Shown here: piece by piece, positions 23,907 through 32,233 of the stretch
How the letters are laid out: every line of letters begins with the position of its first letter
How positions within the stretch are numbered: position 1 is the first letter of the stretch
Assembly (NCBI GenBank): GCA_021287075.1
Contig: JAJTBD010000033.1
Location: forward strand, 1-32,233
Source of the DNA: Micrococcales bacterium
Lineage (GTDB): Bacteria > Actinomycetota > Actinomycetes > Actinomycetales > Dermatophilaceae
Length of the DNA: 32,233 bases
Direction of reading: 5' to 3'
The notes under the pieces: model-generated
Seen by the model: the letters and a program-made list of their open reading frames with translations, nothing else
Told to the model about the DNA's origin: nothing
The model's database searches: none
Made by a program: the position numbers and the translations under genes

Positions 23907-25006
23907 CCGCCCAGCCGACCGCCGACCTCCTCTACACCCCCGACGAGGAGGACCTGCGCCGCAGCGTCCGAAAGCTCCTGTCGCAGAAGGCGACTCCCGA
24001 GGCCAACGCCGCCGTCTATGACCAGCCGCTCGAAGGCGTCGCCCCGGTCTGGGGTGAGCTGGCCGGGGTCGGGCTCGCCGCGCTGCTGGTCCCCGAGGAG
24101 CACGGCGGCGCGGGCGCGACCGCCCGCGAGGCGGCGATCGCTGCCGAGGAGCTCGGCCGCAATGTCGCACCCACCCCCTTCCTCACCAGCGCCGTGATCG
24201 CGACGACCGTGCTGGCGCACGCCGGGGCCACCGACCGCCTCGAGGCGCTCGCCGCCGGGGAGTCGGTGGCCGCGCTGGCGCTGCCCTTCTCGGCCCGCAC
24301 CCTCCCAGCGCCATCCGTCACGGCCGACGGCGGACGGCTCAGCGGCCGGATCACCAGCGTCGCCGGCGCACCCGGCGCCGACCTGCTCATCGTGCCCGTC
24401 GTCGACGGCGCCACGACGCGCCTCCACCTCGTCGACGTCGGCTCCGAGGGCGTCACCGTGACCCCGGTGCTCTCCCTCGACATGACCCGGCAGCTCGCCG
24501 ACATCGAGCTGACCGGCGCCGCCGGCGAGGCCCTCGAGGGTGACGCGTCGGCCGCGGTCGAGGCCGGACTCCTCACTGGCGCAGCGCTGCTCGCGTCCGA
24601 GCAGCTCGGTGTCGCCGAGTGGTGCCTGGAGACGACGCTCGACTACGCCAAGACCCGCCACCAGTTCGGTCGGCCGATCGGGTCCTACCAGGCGCTCAAG
24701 CACCGCTTCGCCGACCTCTTCCTCGACGTCAGCCTCGCGCGCGCCGCAGCCCGGTATGCCGCGGACTGCGCCGCCCGCGGCGACGCCGACCTCGCGGTTG
24801 CCGCCTCGGTCGCCCAGTCCTTCTGCTCGGCCGTGTCGGTCAAGGCCGCCGAGGAGTGCGTCCAGCTGCACGGCGGCATCGGCATGACCTGGGAATACCC
24901 CGCCCACCTCTATCTCAAGCGGGCCAAGGCCGACCAGGTCGCGCTGGGCACGGGGGCGGCGCACCGGGCCGCACTCGGCGGGCTGGTGGGGCTGCCCCCG
25001 GCCTGA
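23903..25006 (+). CDS. acyl-CoA dehydrogenase partner subunit (FadE), lacks catalytic Glu
   Basis: A 367-residue ACAD-fold protein, shorter than its neighbour. N-terminal, middle and C-terminal domains are all recognisable: VGLAALLVPEEHGGAGATAREAAIAAEELG, KTRHQFGRPIGSYQALKHRFADL, VQLHGGIGMTWEYPAHLYLKRAK. At the position of the medium-chain enzyme's catalytic Glu it reads ALGTGAAHR, with no acidic residue. The mid-domain flavin motif is also degenerate. This matches the non-catalytic partner of heteromeric FadE enzymes. It is coupled to the preceding gene by ATGA. Confidence 0.9.
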   Translation: MTAQPTADLLYTPDEEDLRRSVRKLLSQKATPEANAAVYDQPLEGVAPVWGELAGVGLAALLVPEEHGGAGATAREAAIAAEELGRNVAPTPFLTSAVIATTVLAHAGATDRLEALAAGESVAALALPFSARTLPAPSVTADGGRLSGRITSVAGAPGADLLIVPVVDGATTRLHLVDVGSEGVTVTPVLSLDMTRQLADIELTGAAGEALEGDASAAVEAGLLTGAALLASEQLGVAEWCLETTLDYAKTRHQFGRPIGSYQALKHRFADLFLDVSLARAAARYAADCAARGDADLAVAASVAQSFCSAVSVKAAEECVQLHGGIGMTWEYPAHLYLKRAKADQVALGTGAAHRAALGGLVGLPPA

Positions 25007-25074
25007 GCACACGGCATACCACCGTCTGGCACACACGTCCGATCACCAACAACCGCAACACAACTGGAGCACCA

Positions 25075-26274
25075 ATGAGGGAAGCAGTCATCGTCTCGAC
25101 GGCCCGCACGCCGATCGGCAAGGCCTATCGCGGGGCGTTCAACAACACCCAGTCCCAGGAGCTGGCGGCGCACGCCCTGAAGCACGCGGTGGAGCGCGCC
25201 GGGCTCGAGGGCGGCGAGATCGAGGACGTCATCTTCGGTGCCGCTGTGCAGCAGGGCGCCCAGGGCTACAACATCGGCCGCCAGGCCGTGCTGCGGGCCG
25301 GTCTGCCCGACACCGTCTCGGGCCAGTCGATCGACCGTCAGTGCGCCTCCGGCCTGATGGCCATCGCGACGGCCGCCAAGCAGATCATCGTCGACGGCAT
25401 GCAGATCGCCGTCGGCGGCGGCGTCGAGTCGATCTCGCTGGTGCAGAACGAGCACGCCAACTCCTTCCGCAACCAGGACCCGTGGCTGGTCGAGAACATT
25501 CCGGCGACCTACATGCCGATGCTCCAGACCGCCGAGATCGTCGCCGAGCGATACAACGTCACCCGTGAGCAGCAGGACGAGTTCGCGCTGCTCTCCCAGC
25601 AGCGCACCGCCGCCGCCCAGGAGAAGGGTCTCTTCGACGACGAGATCGTGCCGCTGGAGTCGACCAAGCTGGTGCAGGACAAGGAGACCGGCGAGATCCG
25701 CGAGGAGCAGGTCACCCTCACCAAGGACGAGGGCAATCGTCCCTCGACCACGCTGGAGAACCTCCAGTCGCTCAACCCGGTCCTGAAGTCCGAGGACGGC
25801 GTGCACCCGCCGTCGATCACCGCCGGCAACGCCTCCCAGCTCTCCGACGGCGCCTCCGCCTCGGTCCTCATGGAGGCCGAGGAGGCCGCGCGTCGTGGCC
25901 TCAGCCCGCTCGGCTACTACCGCGGCATCGCGGTCGCAGGCTGCAACCCCGACGAGATGGGCATCGGCCCGGTCTTCGCCATCCCGCGCCTGCTCGAGCG
26001 ACACAGCCTCTCGGTCGACGACATCGACCTGTGGGAGCTCAACGAGGCCTTCGCCTCGCAAGCCGTCTACTGCCGCGACAAGCTCGGCATCGACCCGGAC
26101 AAGCTCAACGTCAACGGCGGCGCGATCTCGGTCGGCCACCCCTATGGCATGAGCGGCGCCCGCCTGACCGGCCACGCCCTCCTCGAGGGCAAGCGCCGCG
26201 GCGCGAAGTATGTCGTCATCACGATGTGTGTCGGTGGCGGCATGGGCGCCGCCGGCCTCTTCGAGGTGGCCTGA
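25075..26274 (+). CDS. acetyl-CoA C-acyltransferase (thiolase)
   Basis: A 399-residue thiolase, FadA-like in outline. The nucleophilic Cys90 is in SIDRQCASGLMA, then LNEAFA, His355 in GHPYGMSGA, and Cys385 in CVGGGMG. It would release acetyl-CoA and a shortened acyl-CoA at the end of a beta-oxidation round. CTGGAG precedes the ATG at 25075; the larger open frame upstream overlaps the FadE gene and is not used. A 68-base gap separates it from the FadE pair, and the acyl-CoA ligase follows after three bases. Confidence 0.94.
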   Translation: MREAVIVSTARTPIGKAYRGAFNNTQSQELAAHALKHAVERAGLEGGEIEDVIFGAAVQQGAQGYNIGRQAVLRAGLPDTVSGQSIDRQCASGLMAIATAAKQIIVDGMQIAVGGGVESISLVQNEHANSFRNQDPWLVENIPATYMPMLQTAEIVAERYNVTREQQDEFALLSQQRTAAAQEKGLFDDEIVPLESTKLVQDKETGEIREEQVTLTKDEGNRPSTTLENLQSLNPVLKSEDGVHPPSITAGNASQLSDGASASVLMEAEEAARRGLSPLGYYRGIAVAGCNPDEMGIGPVFAIPRLLERHSLSVDDIDLWELNEAFASQAVYCRDKLGIDPDKLNVNGGAISVGHPYGMSGARLTGHALLEGKRRGAKYVVITMCVGGGMGAAGLFEVA

Positions 26275-26277
26275 GCC

Positions 26278-27783
26278 ATGGCCAACGCAGCCGCCCCGAT
26301 CTGGGGCCACGCACTCGCCCGCGCCGACCGGGAAGCCGTCTGCTCCGCAGACCTGCGGTGGACCTACGGTCAGCTCGTCGAGCGTGCCGCCGCCCTCGCG
26401 GGGCGGCTGCGGGACCTCGGGGTCGGGCCGGGGGACCGGGTGCTCCTGCTCGCCCCGAGCCTGCCCGAGTTCGCCGCCGCCTACTACGGCATCCTCGGGC
26501 TCGGCGCGATCGCCGTGACCGTCAACACCATGTCGACCAAGGCCGAGATCGAGTACTACGTCGATGACGCCGGCTGCGCCGCCGCCACCGCCTGGCATCA
26601 GGTGGCCGGCGCCGTTCGTGAGGTCGCGCAGGAGCGGGGGATCCCCTTCGTCGAGCTCGACCCGGCCCTGGCGGGGGTCGAGACGAGCGGGTCGCTCGCC
26701 GAGCCGGTCCCGGTCGCGGCCGATGACACCGCAGCCATCCTCTACACCTCCGGCACCACCGGCCGCCCCAAGGGCGCCGAGCTGATGCACCGCAATCTCG
26801 CGGCGGCAGCCGCGGCCGTCGAGGGCATGATCGATGCCACCGACGCCGACCGCACCGGCACCGCGCTGCCGCTCTTCCACGTGTTCGGGCAGGCCGTGGT
26901 GATGAACAGCGCCCTGACCACCGGCGGCGCCCTGGTCCTGCGGCCCCGCTTCGACCCGGTCGAGCAGGTCGCGCTCGTCGGTGACGAGCGCCTGAGCATC
27001 ATGTCGGGCGTCCCGACGATGTGGAACGCCATGCTCCACGCCGAGGGCGACTACCCGGCCGACCACTTCGCCAGCCTGCGGGTGTGCAGCTCGGGTGGTG
27101 CCTCCCTGCCCGGCGAGGTCGTGCGTGCCTTCGGTGACCGCTTCGGCGCCGTCATCCTCGAGGGCTGGGGGCTCACCGAGACAACGGGTTTGGGCAGTTT
27201 CAACGGCCTGCACCGTCCCCGCAAGGTCGGCATGGTGGGGCTGCCCGTGGCCGACTGTCGCATCGAGATCCGTGACCTCGACGGCAAAGCCCTGCCGCCC
27301 GGTGAGGTCGGCCAGATCTGGATCACCGGCCCCGTGGTGATGAAGGGCTATTGGCAACGCCCCGAGGCCACCGACGAGGTCCTCGTCGACGGGTGGTTCA
27401 ACACCGGTGACCTGGGGCTGCTCGACGAGGACGGTGACCTGCAGATCTCGGGGCGGGCCAAGGAGTTGATCATCCGCGGCGGCTACAACGTCTATCCGGC
27501 CGAGGTCGAGGACGTGCTCTATCGCCACCCCGACATCCTCGAGGTCGCCGTCATCGGTGTGCCGGACGAGCACTACGGCGAGGAGATCGCCGCCGTGGTC
27601 GTGCTGGCCCCCGGCTCGACCCTGGGCGTCGAGGAGTTGCGCGACTTCGCCAAGCAGAGCCTGTCGGCCTACAAGGTGCCTCGCCTGGTCCACCGCGTCG
27701 AGGCGCTGCCCAAGGGCAGCACCGGCAAGATCCAGAAGCGAGCCATCGACGTCGAGCAGGTGGCCTCCGCCGGAGGGCAGTGA
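26278..27783 (+). CDS. acyl-CoA ligase (AMP-forming)
   Basis: A 501-residue member of the ANL superfamily. The P-loop is LYTSGTTGRPKGAELMH, with GWGLTETTG, WFNTGDLGLLDEDGDL and the catalytic Lys in PKGSTGKIQKR. It would activate the pathway's entry acid (compare LvaE). It starts three bases after the thiolase and overlaps or abuts the carboxylase. Unlike all genes to its left it contains a CTGCAG site (27439-27444) and uses TTG for leucine more often (AAGGAGTTGATC, GAGGAGTTGCGC), a first sign of the compositional shift seen in the next gene. Confidence 0.93.
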   Translation: MANAAAPIWGHALARADREAVCSADLRWTYGQLVERAAALAGRLRDLGVGPGDRVLLLAPSLPEFAAAYYGILGLGAIAVTVNTMSTKAEIEYYVDDAGCAAATAWHQVAGAVREVAQERGIPFVELDPALAGVETSGSLAEPVPVAADDTAAILYTSGTTGRPKGAELMHRNLAAAAAAVEGMIDATDADRTGTALPLFHVFGQAVVMNSALTTGGALVLRPRFDPVEQVALVGDERLSIMSGVPTMWNAMLHAEGDYPADHFASLRVCSSGGASLPGEVVRAFGDRFGAVILEGWGLTETTGLGSFNGLHRPRKVGMVGLPVADCRIEIRDLDGKALPPGEVGQIWITGPVVMKGYWQRPEATDEVLVDGWFNTGDLGLLDEDGDLQISGRAKELIIRGGYNVYPAEVEDVLYRHPDILEVAVIGVPDEHYGEEIAAVVVLAPGSTLGVEELRDFAKQSLSAYKVPRLVHRVEALPKGSTGKIQKRAIDVEQVASAGGQ

Positions 27784-27788
27784 TCGGT

Positions 27789-30700
27789 ATGCCGCAGCAG
27801 CTCACCGTGCTGGTGGCCAACCGGGGCGAGATCGCGGTGCGGATCATCCGGGCGGCGGCCGACCTCGGGTGGCGGACCGTGGCCGTCTTCGCCCACGACG
27901 AGCGAGATGCCCTGCACACCCGGCTCGCCGACGAGGCGCACCAGCTCACCGGGGAGGGCGCGGCTGCCTATCTGGAGGCCTCCGCGCTGGTCGAGATCGC
28001 TCGGCGCTCGGGGGCGACGATCGTCGCGCCCGGATACGGATTCCTCAGTGAGAGCGCCGGATTCGCAGCGGCGTGCGAGGCCGCCGGCCTGGCCTTCGCC
28101 GGGCCGACCCCCGAGCAACTGGCCCGGTTCGGTGACAAGGCCGCCGCGCGGCGGCTCGCGCAGGAGCAGGACGTGCCGGTGCTGCCGGCCACCGACGCGG
28201 CCATCGACCAGGGCGCGGCCCTCGACTTCGCGCGCTCCCAACCCCACGGCGTCATGGTCAAGGCCGTCGCCGGGGGAGGCGGCCGCGGGATGCGGCCCGT
28301 CACCGACCCCGGGGAGCTCGTCACCGCGATGGAGCGGGCCGGAGCCGAGGTGCAGCGCTCCTTCGGCTCGGGGCAGGTCTATCTCGAGCGGTTGCTCCCA
28401 CGCGCCCGGCACGTCGAGGTGCAGATCATCGGTGACGGCAGCGGCGCCGTCACCCACCTCGGCGACCGGGACTGCAGCCTGCAACGGCGCCGGCAAAAGC
28501 TCATCGAGATCGCCCCGGCCCCACACCTGCCCGAGGATCTGCGCGCCACCCTGCACGCCGAGGCGGTCCGTCTCGGCGCGGCTTTGGACTACCGCGGGCT
28601 GGGCACCGTGGAGTTCCTCCTCGACGTGGAGACCGGGGAGCACTTCTTCATCGAGGCCAACCCGCGCCTGCAGGTGGAGCACACCGTCACCGAGGAGGTC
28701 ACCGGCATCGACCTCGTGGCCGCCTCGCTGCGGCTGGCGGCAGGGGAGACGCTGGCCGAGCTCGGCCTGGAAGCCGCGGTGCCCACGCCGCGCGGGACGG
28801 CCCTGCAATGCCGGGTCAACGCCGAGACTCTCACCGCCGACGGCAGCCCCCGCCCCTCGGCCGGGACCCTCGCACGCTTCGAGCCACCGTCCGGGCCCGG
28901 CGTGCGTGTCGACACCGGGGTGACCGCGGGGGTCGGGGTGGGCGCGGCATACGACTCGTTGGTGGCCAAGGTCGTCACGCACCTGCCGGGCGGCGAGCTC
29001 GAGCCGGCGCTGGCCAAGGCGGCCCGGGCCCTGGGGGAGTTCCGGATCGAGGGTGTCCACACCAATCTGACTCTGCTGCAGGCGATCCTGCGCCACCCCA
29101 CGGTCACCGCGGGGGAGGCCACCACCGACTTCGTCGACAGCGCGGCAGCTGCCCTGGTCGCCGGAGCCGGTGCGGCTGCCCCAGCGACCACCGACGACCA
29201 CTCGTCCGCCGCGACCGTCAGCAGCGAACTGACCGGCACCGTCGTGGAGGTGACCGTCGCCCCGGGGAGCCGGGTGCGCCCCGGAGAGACCGTCGCCGTC
29301 GTCGAGGCGATGAAGATGGAGCACCTCGTCACCGCGCAGGCGGCCGGGGTCGTCGGCCGGGTGGTGGCCACCGCCGGGGATGCCGTGACCACCGGCTCGC
29401 CCCTGGTCGTCCTCGACCTCGACATGGACCAGTCCGCGGACGAGGTCGTCGAGATCGTGCAGGACCTCGACGAGGTGCGCGCCGACCTGCAGACGCTGCG
29501 CGACCGGCGCCAGTTCACCCTCGACGAAGCGCGCCCCGCCGCCGTGGCCAAGCGCCACGCCCAGGGCAGCCGCACCGCCCGGGAGAACATCGCCGACCTG
29601 GTCGATGAGGGATCCTTCGTCGAATACGGGGGACTGGTCGTCGCCGCCCAACGGCAACGCCGCTCCATGGTGGACCTGATCGCCAACACCCCGGCGGACG
29701 GCATCATCACCGGGATCGGCCGGATCAACGGTGACACGTTGGGCCAGAAGCGTTCTCGCGCAGCGGTTCTCGCCTACGACTACACCGTCCTGGCCGGCAC
29801 CCAGGGCATGCTCAACCACCGCAAGACCGACCGGCTGCTCGAGCTCGCCCTCGACCAACGCCTGCCGGTGGTGCTCTTCGCCGAGGGCGGGGGAGGCCGG
29901 CCCGGTGACACCGACGGCACCGCGGTCGCCGGCCTGGACCTGCACACCTTCAGCACGATGGGGCGGCTGTCTGGCAGCGTGCCCACGGTCGGCATCGTCA
30001 ACGGGCGCTGCTTCGCCGGGAATGCCGCGCTGCTCGGCTGCTGCGACGTCGTCATCGCCACGCGCTCGGCCACCATCGGCATGGGTGGCCCGGCCATGAT
30101 CGAGGGCGGGGGGCTGGGCCGCTACGCCCCCGACGAGGTCGGCCCCGTCTCCGTGCAGGCGCCCAACGGCGTGATCGACGTGGTCGTCGAGGACGAGGCC
30201 GAGGCGGTCGACGTCGCCCGGCGCTACCTGGCCTACTTCCAGGACGACGGCCAGGGTGAGCACGACGAATGGCAGGCCCACGACGAGCGGGAGTTGCGGT
30301 TCGTCGTCCCGGAGAATCGAGTGCGGGCCTACGACGTGCGTCGTGCCGTGGAGTTGATCGCCGATGTCGACAGCGTCCTGGAGTTGCGCCGTGCCTTCGG
30401 CCAAGGCATCGTCACGGCACTGGTGCGCATCGAAGGCCGTCCGATGGGGCTCATCGCCAACAACCCCGAGCACCTCGGTGGCGCGATCGACGCCGACTCG
30501 GCCGACAAGTGCGCGCGCTTCCTCCAGCTCTGCGACGCCCACGGGCTTCCGGTCGTCTCCCTCTGTGACACACCGGGATTCATGGTCGGCCCCGACGCGG
30601 AGCGTACGGCGACGGTGCGTCACTTCGCCCGGCTCTTCGTCATCGGCGGCAACCTGAGCGTGCCGATCGCCACCGTGGTGCTGCGCAAGGGCTACGGCCT

Positions 30701-31031
30701 CGGCGCGATGGCGATGGCCGCCGGCTCCTTTGCCTCGGGTGCTGCGACCGTCGCCTGGCCGACGGGGGAGATCGGCGGGATGGGCTTGGAAGGCGCGGTC
30801 CGCCTCGGCTTCAGCAAGGAGCTCGCCGCCGCCCCGACACCGGCCGCCCAGAAGGAGCTCTTCGACCGCCTGCTCGCCGACCTCTACGAGCGGGGCCGGG
30901 CGGTGAACGCCGCCGCCGTCGCCGAGCTGGACGATGTCATCGACCCCGCCGAGACCCGTCGTTGGCTGACCACGACCCTTGGTGAGGTCCGCCCGGACCG
31001 GGAGCGGGCGGCATACATCGACACCTGGTGA
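27789..31031 (+). CDS. single-chain multidomain acyl-CoA carboxylase (BC-BCCP-CT)
   Basis: One chain of about 1080 residues carries all three activities. Biotin carboxylase lies at about 1-445 (VANRGEIAVRII, KAVAGGGGRGMR, EANPRLQVEHTVTEE), a biotin carrier domain at about 475-545 with the biotinylated Lys509 in EAMKMEH, and a carboxyltransferase from about 560 to the end (GQKRSRAAVLAYDYTVLAGTQG, GGGRPGD, SLCDTPGFMVGP). This is the architecture of the homohexameric long-chain acyl-CoA carboxylase described in Mycobacterium avium, not the two-subunit AccA/PccB type. Likely substrate here is propionyl-CoA or a longer acyl-CoA. The ATG at 27789 lies inside a GTATGCCGC motif and has GGAGGG upstream; GTG at 27780 is the alternative. 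It contains four CTGCAG sites. Confidence 0.92.
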   Translation: MPQQLTVLVANRGEIAVRIIRAAADLGWRTVAVFAHDERDALHTRLADEAHQLTGEGAAAYLEASALVEIARRSGATIVAPGYGFLSESAGFAAACEAAGLAFAGPTPEQLARFGDKAAARRLAQEQDVPVLPATDAAIDQGAALDFARSQPHGVMVKAVAGGGGRGMRPVTDPGELVTAMERAGAEVQRSFGSGQVYLERLLPRARHVEVQIIGDGSGAVTHLGDRDCSLQRRRQKLIEIAPAPHLPEDLRATLHAEAVRLGAALDYRGLGTVEFLLDVETGEHFFIEANPRLQVEHTVTEEVTGIDLVAASLRLAAGETLAELGLEAAVPTPRGTALQCRVNAETLTADGSPRPSAGTLARFEPPSGPGVRVDTGVTAGVGVGAAYDSLVAKVVTHLPGGELEPALAKAARALGEFRIEGVHTNLTLLQAILRHPTVTAGEATTDFVDSAAAALVAGAGAAAPATTDDHSSAATVSSELTGTVVEVTVAPGSRVRPGETVAVVEAMKMEHLVTAQAAGVVGRVVATAGDAVTTGSPLVVLDLDMDQSADEVVEIVQDLDEVRADLQTLRDRRQFTLDEARPAAVAKRHAQGSRTARENIADLVDEGSFVEYGGLVVAAQRQRRSMVDLIANTPADGIITGIGRINGDTLGQKRSRAAVLAYDYTVLAGTQGMLNHRKTDRLLELALDQRLPVVLFAEGGGGRPGDTDGTAVAGLDLHTFSTMGRLSGSVPTVGIVNGRCFAGNAALLGCCDVVIATRSATIGMGGPAMIEGGGLGRYAPDEVGPVSVQAPNGVIDVVVEDEAEAVDVARRYLAYFQDDGQGEHDEWQAHDERELRFVVPENRVRAYDVRRAVELIADVDSVLELRRAFGQGIVTALVRIEGRPMGLIANNPEHLGGAIDADSADKCARFLQLCDAHGLPVVSLCDTPGFMVGPDAERTATVRHFARLFVIGGNLSVPIATVVLRKGYGLGAMAMAAGSFASGAATVAWPTGEIGGMGLEGAVRLGFSKELAAAPTPAAQKELFDRLLADLYERGRAVNAAAVAELDDVIDPAETRRWLTTTLGEVRPDRERAAYIDTW

Positions 31032-31836
31032 CCCGCCCACCCTGGACGTGGACGCCGTCCTCTCCGACTCCGCGAGCGAGTGACCGACACCTCCCTGAGA
31101 TCGCCCCTCCCATTGGGGAACAGACGATGCGGACCACATTGGATGCCTGGCTGCGGACGGGGAACGCAGCTCGAAGGAAGGAGTCGTCTACCGGTGCCGA
31201 CTGCCCGGAGTTCGTCATCGCGATTAGGGCGATCCTCCGGGGCGGCACAGTGCCGATGCCCGTCATCCGAGGTTCCAGCAGGTGAAACTCGTCTAGAAGG
31301 TGGACGACGCCGGTGTAGGGGTGCTCGTCACCTCGCCTGCTTCCGCTCGGAGGGTCCGGGCGTCCTCCGTCGGTGTGTCGGCCATGGCAGTCATCGGCAC
31401 AGTGTCCGGCGCACGCTCCTCGGAACTGCGGCCGGTGCCGTTGCTCGCCGACGGCAGTTTCGTCGGCCTGTGCCATAGGTGCACCCGTCATGTGTGCATC
31501 CGCCTGAGCCGGCGCGATCCCCCGCTATGGCACCCGATGCCGTCCCTCGTGGTGCGGCTACCTGTCCATGCCCACTAAGAGGCCGGCCGGCCCGCTGCTC
31601 CGCAAGCCGTCACCAGCCGCAGCCGGTGTCCAAGAAGCCGGTCTAGGGCCCGACTGTGGCGTGTACACCCACGACCACACCGAGAGTCGAAGACCCGACA
31701 TGCCCGCGCGCGACCGGGTCGGGCCTCTCATCTGCGAGCAGTCCGCTGCCCGCAGGAGCGCAGGTTGCTACCAGTTGCGTACGAAATCACGGTCTCGCTT
31801 CGAGATGCGGACGCCGCGGCATAGGTCTACTGTGCG
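31032..31836. other. about 0.8 kb with no convincing gene
   Basis: Several ORFs of 60-180 codons exist on both strands but none has family motifs, a good start site or consistent third-position G/C. A minus-strand frame at 31293-31484 ends in a Thr/Ala/Glu-rich stretch (MADTPTEDARTLRAEAGE) that is only faintly gene-like. Base composition is visibly less GC-rich than the genes to the left. The stretch looks like decayed or recombined DNA between the catabolic locus and an insertion-sequence remnant. Confidence 0.6.
31692..31725. terminator. possible hairpin in the gene-poor region
   Basis: GACCCGAC (31692-31699) pairs with GTCGGGCC (31718-31725) with one mismatch, around an 18-base GC-rich loop. 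CTCTCATCT follows. It could be a remnant terminator; no gene clearly ends in front of it. Confidence 0.3.
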
Positions 31837-31866
31837 TGACTAGGAGGGCGACCGTCCTCCTAGTCA
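31837..31866. repeat. perfect 11-bp inverted repeat
   Basis: TGACTAGGAGG (31837-31847) is exactly complementary to CCTCCTAGTCA (31856-31866) with an eight-base loop. It lies 13 bases before the ATG of a truncated signal-peptide ORF. The left arm contains AGGAGG, but too far from that ATG to serve as its ribosome binding site. It could be a terminator for lost upstream DNA, or an operator. Confidence 0.8.
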
Positions 31867-31879
31867 TCTGGCCAGAAAG

Positions 31880-31990
31880 ATGCTTCGTGTTCTCGGAGGC
31901 GCGACAGCAGCGGCAGCCTTGTCCATGGGGTTCACCACGCTAGCCTCGCAGGCTGGCGTGATCTACACTCCCCCGGGTCAAGTCCAGTGA
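31880..31990 (+). pseudogene. signal-peptide N-terminus of an exported protein, truncated by IS256-type element
   Basis: The ORF reads MLRVLGGATAAAALSMGF, then TTLASQAGVIYTPP, and stops after four further codons. The first 26 residues look like a Sec signal peptide: Arg near the start, an Ala/Leu core and a possible cleavage site after TLASQA. The reading frame runs into GGGTCAAGTCCAG, the apparent terminus of the insertion sequence at about 31975-31977, so the last codons and stop are IS-derived. The mature protein is lost from this window and its identity is unknown. Confidence 0.5.
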
Positions 31991-32207
31991 CGTGGTGTAC
32001 GACGGGTGATCCTTCGTCGTTGGTGAGTCAGGCCGTGATGGCCTGGAGGGCTGGTTCGTTCACCTCCTTGTCGGTGGTCGTGTCGACGGCCTGCGATCGG
32101 GCGAGGACGTCGAGTCCGAGGTAGCGGCGGCCTTCGGCCCATTCGTCGTGTTGCTCGGCCAGGACGGCACCGACGAGGCGGATGACCGATGCGCGGTCGG
32201 GGCGCCG
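31975..32207 (-). mobile_element. right-end remnant of an IS256-family insertion sequence
   Basis: The left boundary is set where GGGTCAAGTCCAGTGACG begins; GTGTACGACGGG just inside it is typical of actinobacterial IS256-family ends. About 50 bases later comes the end of a minus-strand transposase frame. The frame is lost at 32208-32210 (in-frame TAG), so only a terminal piece of about 230 bp survives. The outer inverted repeat partner is not in the window. Confidence 0.7.
32028..32207 (-). pseudogene. C-terminal fragment of an IS256-family transposase
   Basis: Fifty-nine codons and a stop read RRPDRASVIRLVGAVLAEQ, then HDEWAEGRRYLGLDVLARS and a variable tail ending NEPALQAITA. IRLVGAVLAEQHDEW and RRYLGLDVL are the conserved C-terminal signature of IS256-family transposases. 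Upstream in the same frame there is a TAG at 32208-32210 and a TGA shortly after, so the catalytic DDE part is not connected to it. The fragment cannot be active. Confidence 0.85.
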
Positions 32208-32233
32208 CTATCGTCAAGCAGCCGGGCTGAGGG

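Noticed and set aside
27669..31139. A 1156-codon open frame antisense to the carboxylase gene
   Set aside because: It lies opposite a gene with complete BC, BCCP and CT motifs and has no family signatures; long antisense frames are expected at this G+C content. The same applies to the 927-codon frame at 24910-27693 (minus) and many shorter ones.
31568..31843. 91-codon ORF ending in the 31837 hairpin
   Set aside because: No recognisable domain, no ribosome binding site, mixed third-position composition.

Overview
The window is about 70% G+C. Strong G/C third-position bias, the gene set (SprT-like, YajQ, HtpX, M1 PepN, many FadE/FadD/thiolase paralogues) and several apparently leaderless starts point to a high-GC actinobacterium. 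An Intrasporangiaceae-like member of the Micrococcales is my best guess; this is an inference, since no rRNA or marker phylogeny is available here.

Layout. 1-4.7 kb: an R/G/S-rich 27-bp repeat tract, htpX, pepN and a membrane-anchored alpha/beta hydrolase. 4.7-5.9 kb: an orphan AbiEi/DUF559-like gene enclosed by two roughly 70-bp imperfect inverted repeats, a mobile-element-like arrangement. 5.9-9.8 kb: an SDR and MaoC hydratase pair (minus strand), a tag glycosylase and a fadD-type acyl-CoA ligase preceded by a CRP-like palindrome. 9.8-10.7 kb: yajQ, tRNA-Tyr with a terminator, and a 64-residue membrane protein. 10.9-13.7 kb: thiolase, NMO-family flavoprotein and PaaI-like thioesterase, with three 33-bp tandem repeats before the thioesterase. 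13.7-16.5 kb: an SprT-like protein (minus strand), then a DAO-type FAD oxidoreductase and a cupin.

16.5-31.0 kb is a large catabolic locus. The first operon is SDR, HAD, enoyl-CoA hydratase, ACAD10/11-like dehydrogenase, SDR and APH-type kinase. A TetR gene follows, then a second operon of two FadE subunits, thiolase, acyl-CoA ligase and a single-chain acyl-CoA carboxylase. HAD, APH and ACAD are the three domains fused in animal ACAD10, and the set also parallels the Pseudomonas lva levulinate operon. I read the locus as a 4-hydroxy (or 4-oxo) acid degradation pathway ending in acetyl-CoA and propionyl-CoA, followed by carboxylation. Both operon promoters carry near-identical palindromes overlapping the -35/-10 spacer, probably the TetR operators.

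31.0-32.2 kb is degenerate: no convincing gene, a perfect hairpin, a signal-peptide-like ORF cut off by the end of an IS256-family element, and a 59-codon transposase remnant.

Two patterns run through the window. The 9-mer GTATGCCGC occurs about 27 times on both strands, including as arms of terminator-like palindromes, a density and layout resembling DNA uptake sequences. CTGCAG is absent from the first 27.4 kb, with Leu-Gln written CTC-CAG, but appears five times between 27.4 and 29.5 kb, suggesting restriction-site avoidance in the host and a different origin for the ligase/carboxylase end.
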